64,000 nucleotides of DNA from UBA987 sp002292105 (GTDB taxonomy: Bacteria; Bacteroidota; Bacteroidia; NS11-12g; UBA9320). The position numbers were made by a program, and so were the translations under genes. Numbering within the stretch: the stretch's first letter is position 1; every line of letters begins with the position of its first letter. Of the stretch, positions 61,444 to 64,000 are shown one piece after another. The notes below the pieces were generated by a model that was not told the origin of the DNA, did not search any database, and worked only from the letters and a program-made list of their open reading frames with translations. The stretch is taken from NCBI GenBank assembly GCA_943846675.1, contig OX044357.1:62001-126000 (forward strand). Direction: 5' to 3'.

Positions 61444-62151
61444 ATGTCTGACAAAAAAGGGAAGTTATATCTCATCCCAAATTTTTTGGGAAACGGAAAC
61501 AGCGATTTTCTGCCTAAATTCAACCTTGACATTATTCATCGATTAGATGAATTTATCGTTGAGAATGAGAAACCCGCACGTGCATTTCTTAAAGCCGTTG
61601 CGTCACCGATCCATCAAAATGATTTTATTTTTCATTTTATGGACAAGCACGCAGATCCTCAAGATTTTCCGTCTTACTTAAAGGCTTGTGATCATGGTAA
61701 AGATGTTGGACTTATTTCAGATGCCGGTTTACCGTGTGTTGCCGACCCTGGCCATCAATTGGTTCGGATTGCGCATAAAAAATGCATCGAAGTCTTGCCG
61801 TTAGTTGGGTTTTCTTCTATTATGATGGCATTAATGGCATCAGGCTTTAATGGTCAGTCTTTTCGGTTTCATGGATATCTGCCGCACGATAATCAGCTAA
61901 AAAAGAAAAAGCTTAAACAAGTATTATCTGACTTATCTAGAAACGAAACGCAAATCTTTATTGAAACGCCATATCGTAACGCCTCGTTTATTGCCGACTT
62001 AAAACAACAATTTCCAGGCGAAACCAAATTATGTGTGGCGGTTGACCTTACGTTAGATACTGAAAACATTACGACCATGAAGTTAAACGATTGGGCAGAG
62101 AAGGAAGATAGATTGCATAAAAGACCGGCCGTATTTTTGTTAGGGTTATAA
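61444..62151 (+). CDS. Tetrapyrrole-methylase-fold SAM methyltransferase (RsmI-related)
   Basis: A 235-residue member of the tetrapyrrole methylase fold, related to RsmI (16S rRNA C1402 ribose methylase) but not identical with it. It has LYLIPNFLGNGNSDFLP where RsmI has the LYVVPTPIGNL-type motif, GLISDAGLPCVADPGHQLV (SAM-site loop), PLVGFSSIMMALMASGF and GYLPHDNQLKKKKLK. It is shorter than RsmI (about 280) and lacks its C-terminal extension. The target is unknown. It follows the tail-specific protease by one base. Confidence 0.82.
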   Translation: MSDKKGKLYLIPNFLGNGNSDFLPKFNLDIIHRLDEFIVENEKPARAFLKAVASPIHQNDFIFHFMDKHADPQDFPSYLKACDHGKDVGLISDAGLPCVADPGHQLVRIAHKKCIEVLPLVGFSSIMMALMASGFNGQSFRFHGYLPHDNQLKKKKLKQVLSDLSRNETQIFIETPYRNASFIADLKQQFPGETKLCVAVDLTLDTENITTMKLNDWAEKEDRLHKRPAVFLLGL

Positions 62152-62198
62152 CACACAGATAAAAAGTTCAAACCGTATCTTCGCCAAAAATTATCTCC

Positions 62199-62999
62199 TT
62201 GACTGTTTCCGAATTAATACAAGAAATAAAGGCCAAAAAAAGTTACCTGTGTGTTGGACTTGACACCGACATTGAAAAACTTCCAGCCCACTTTCCAAAA
62301 ACCACAGAATCTATTCTAACCTTCAACAAGGCGATTATCAAAGCTACAAGTCCTTATGCGGTAGCGTACAAAATCAATACTGCATTTTATGAGCAGTATG
62401 GTGCCGAAGGTTGGTCACTTATGGAGGAAACACTGAAGTACATTCCATCAAACTGTTTTACCATCGCTGATGCTAAAAGGGGCGACATCGGAAATACCGG
62501 TAAAATGTATGCAAAAGCCTTTCTACAAAACATGGATTTTGACAGCATTACGGTGAGTCCGTACATGGGTAAAGACTCTGTCCAGCCATTCTTGAGCTAC
62601 GGCAAGGTGGTTATTGTGCTTGGCCTTACTTCTAACAGTGGTAGTCAAGATTTCCAACACCTGCCAGTTGGCGATAAAAAGTTATACGAAAGTGTGATTG
62701 AAACTGTATCAACTTGGGGAAATTCAGACAACATGATGTTTGTTGTAGGCGCTACCCAAGCGGAAAAACTGAAAGAAATTAGAGGTATTGTTCCCAATCA
62801 TTTTCTTTTGGTTCCTGGAGTTGGTAGTCAAGGTGGAAGTTTAGACGATGTTTCAACATTTGGGATGAATAAGAATTGTGGTCTTTTAGTCAACTCATCA
62901 AGAGGTATCATTTATAAATCGCAAGGTGAAGATTTTGCCGAAGCCGCTGGATTAGAATCTTTGGCGTTACAAACACAAATGGCTGCCTTCCTGGACTAA
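62199..62999 (+). CDS. pyrF: Orotidine 5'-phosphate decarboxylase (type 2)
   Basis: A 266-residue enzyme that makes UMP from OMP, the last step of pyrimidine synthesis. Conserved parts: SYLCVGLDTDIEKLP, FNKAIIKATSPYAVAYKINTAFYE, the catalytic DAKRGDIGNTGKMYAKAFL, VSPYMGKDSVQPFL, FVVGATQ and LVPGVGSQGG. It is the longer OMPdecase type common in Bacteroidota. The start is TTG at 62199: no in-frame ATG exists before the essential N-terminal strand, and MTVSELIQEIKAKKSYLCVG agrees with relatives. A TATCTTCG box (62176-62183) lies 15 bp before it. It may also be read from the protease-methyltransferase operon. Confidence 0.94.
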   Translation: MTVSELIQEIKAKKSYLCVGLDTDIEKLPAHFPKTTESILTFNKAIIKATSPYAVAYKINTAFYEQYGAEGWSLMEETLKYIPSNCFTIADAKRGDIGNTGKMYAKAFLQNMDFDSITVSPYMGKDSVQPFLSYGKVVIVLGLTSNSGSQDFQHLPVGDKKLYESVIETVSTWGNSDNMMFVVGATQAEKLKEIRGIVPNHFLLVPGVGSQGGSLDDVSTFGMNKNCGLLVNSSRGIIYKSQGEDFAEAAGLESLALQTQMAAFLD

Positions 63000-63128
63000 T
63001 CACCATTCAACGTGGCCGTTGTTAACACTTTGGAATCTTGAGCTGTATTGCACATCCATTATAAGTTTTGTACTTTTAAGCTTTGTAACTGTTGCCAAAG
63101 CCAGCATTACCGCATAAAACAAGCATAG

Positions 63129-63362
63129 ATGAAACAAAAGTTTTTAAATACCTGGAAGTTTATTATCGAACAACGTTTCTTTGGTGTGTGTTCCTATATA
63201 GGCGAAAAGTTAGGTCTTAAAGATTCACGCATTCGCTTGTATTTTATTTACCTTTCATTCATCACATTCGGTTCGTCAATCCTAATCTATTTGTTTGTGG
63301 CATTTTGGTTGGAAATTAGAAACCAAATGGGAAAATCCCGAAGATCTGTTTGGGATTTGTAA
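63129..63362 (+). CDS. Small PspC-domain membrane protein
   Basis: A 77-residue protein with the PspC core (FFGVCSYIGEKLGLKDSRIRLYFIYLSFITFGSSILIYLFVAFWL): a short Gly/Leu region that in PspC is preceded by VCAGLA, then one or two membrane spans, and a basic C-terminus (GKSRRSVWDL). PspC homologues sense envelope stress in E. coli; stand-alone short PspC proteins are common in Bacteroidota and their role is unknown. It is upstream of an ECF sigma factor gene, which is suggestive but not proof of a link. Confidence 0.85.
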   Translation: MKQKFLNTWKFIIEQRFFGVCSYIGEKLGLKDSRIRLYFIYLSFITFGSSILIYLFVAFWLEIRNQMGKSRRSVWDL

Positions 63363-63460
63363 TAAATGTATCAAAACATACTGTATTACATTCAGGTCAG
63401 GCATCGTAATGACTTGAATAACAATCTATTCTATAGCCTGTAAAGAAAATTTCAAACTTT

Positions 63461-63468
63461 TATGTTTG
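63461..63468 (+). promoter_or_regulatory. -7 box of the ECF sigma factor gene
   Basis: TATGTTTG matches TAnnTTTG exactly, 32 bp before ATG 63501. No -33 TTTG at the usual distance. Confidence 0.4.
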
Positions 63469-63500
63469 ATGATGCAACCTTTGGTTGATTCCACAGACTA

Positions 63501-64000
63501 ATGGGTAAAGAAAGAAACTTGGCAAGCGAACAGGATATTATATCTGCCTGTATTGACAATGATTCACGTGCCCAAAAGATATTGTTTGAAAACTATGCGC
63601 CCAAAATGTTAGGGGTATGTGCCAGATATTGCTCAAATATGGAGGACGCAAAAGATGCGCTCCATGAAGGTTTTATAAAAGTTTTTCAACGTATTGAAAA
63701 ATTTAAGGGTACCAGTACGCTTGAAACTTGGATGACAAGGTTGATGATAAATACATCCATTGACCATTTTAAAAAAAGTACAAAATACATGCACTTCGAA
63801 GAAGCAGAAAAAGTGCACGAATACGGAAATGATGATACTAGCTATATACTTACTTTGGAAGATGATGACGAAGTCAAACTGAGCGATTTACATAAAATTA
63901 TCGCTCAGCTTCCAGATGGGTATAGAATGGTATTTAATTTATATGCGATTGAAGGATATTCGCATAACGATATAGCAAAAGAACTAAAAATAAGCACCGG
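63501..64000 (+). CDS. ECF-type RNA polymerase sigma factor, N-terminal part (cut by window end)
   Basis: The frame runs off the window end; the 166 codons visible contain most of an extracytoplasmic-function sigma factor. Region 2 is clear: ILFENYAPKMLGVCARYCSN, AKDALHEGFIKVFQRIEKF (the core-binding and -10-recognition helices) and TLETWMTRLMINTSIDHFKK. Region 4 begins with KIIAQLPDGYRMVFNLYAIEGYSHNDIAKELKIS, the helix-turn-helix that reads the -35 box. ECF sigmas are usually controlled by an anti-sigma factor encoded next door, outside this window. The ATG at 63501 starts MGKERNLASEQDIISACI. Confidence 0.93.
   Translation, partial: MGKERNLASEQDIISACIDNDSRAQKILFENYAPKMLGVCARYCSNMEDAKDALHEGFIKVFQRIEKFKGTSTLETWMTRLMINTSIDHFKKSTKYMHFEEAEKVHEYGNDDTSYILTLEDDDEVKLSDLHKIIAQLPDGYRMVFNLYAIEGYSHNDIAKELKIST

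Overview
The window looks like chromosomal DNA of a member of the Bacteroidota, probably a flavobacterial lineage near Crocinitomicaceae/Cryomorphaceae (this placement is inference). Evidence: four loci encode proteins ending in a type IX secretion (T9SS) C-terminal sorting domain; promoters match the Bacteroidota pattern TTTG-N17-20-TAnnTTTG; Shine-Dalgarno sequences are almost absent; and several families are typical of the phylum (fused alpha/beta E1 dehydrogenase, DUF4476, DUF6089-like barrel, large AsmA-like and MG2/A2M proteins). Base composition and codon use look even throughout. No prophage, plasmid, transposase, CRISPR array or recognisable defence island is present.

Layout. 1-12.9 kb: C-terminal part of FeoB (cut by the window edge), an alpha/beta hydrolase, a PpiD/SurA-like periplasmic folding factor, a secreted BNR protein, dihydroorotase divergent from DNA polymerase I, an Mpo1-like membrane protein and a fused 2-oxoacid dehydrogenase E1. 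12.9-19.6 kb: a DUF4476 protein, a signal-peptidase-like gene broken by a TAG in its membrane anchor, then cysS, an M28 peptidase lipoprotein, TerC and a PIF1-type helicase, all forward and tightly packed. 19.7-25 kb: two tandem paralogous T9SS surface proteins, the second broken by two in-frame stops, followed by a 120-bp nested palindromic element touching the 3' end of tRNA-Val(UAC). 25-37 kb: AsmA-like protein, YkvA-like protein, superoxide dismutase divergent from a nitroreductase-dtd pair, a 1207-residue TraB/GumN fusion protein and a sortilin-like BNR protein. 37-44 kb: envelope glycan genes: waaA with an outer-membrane barrel, and a divergent aminotransferase-ugd-UDP-glucuronate decarboxylase operon preceded by a perfect palindrome. 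44-49 kb: DEAD-box helicase tail to tail with a cold-shock-domain protein, HemW, a T9SS esterase and an AlkA-like glycosylase. 49-64 kb: an 1824-residue alpha-2-macroglobulin-like lipoprotein, a beta-barrel plus T9SS nuclease pair, M13 peptidase, tail-specific protease with a tetrapyrrole-methylase-family protein, pyrF, PspC and the start of an ECF sigma factor.

Together these are mostly housekeeping genes (pyrimidine synthesis, DNA replication, translation, oxidative defence) mixed with many envelope and secreted functions. I found no clear undescribed multi-gene system. The observations most worth a second look are the folded 120-bp element beside tRNA-Val, the three in-frame stops in two otherwise intact genes, the domain inserted into one of the two T9SS paralogs, and the palindrome in front of the nucleotide-sugar operon.
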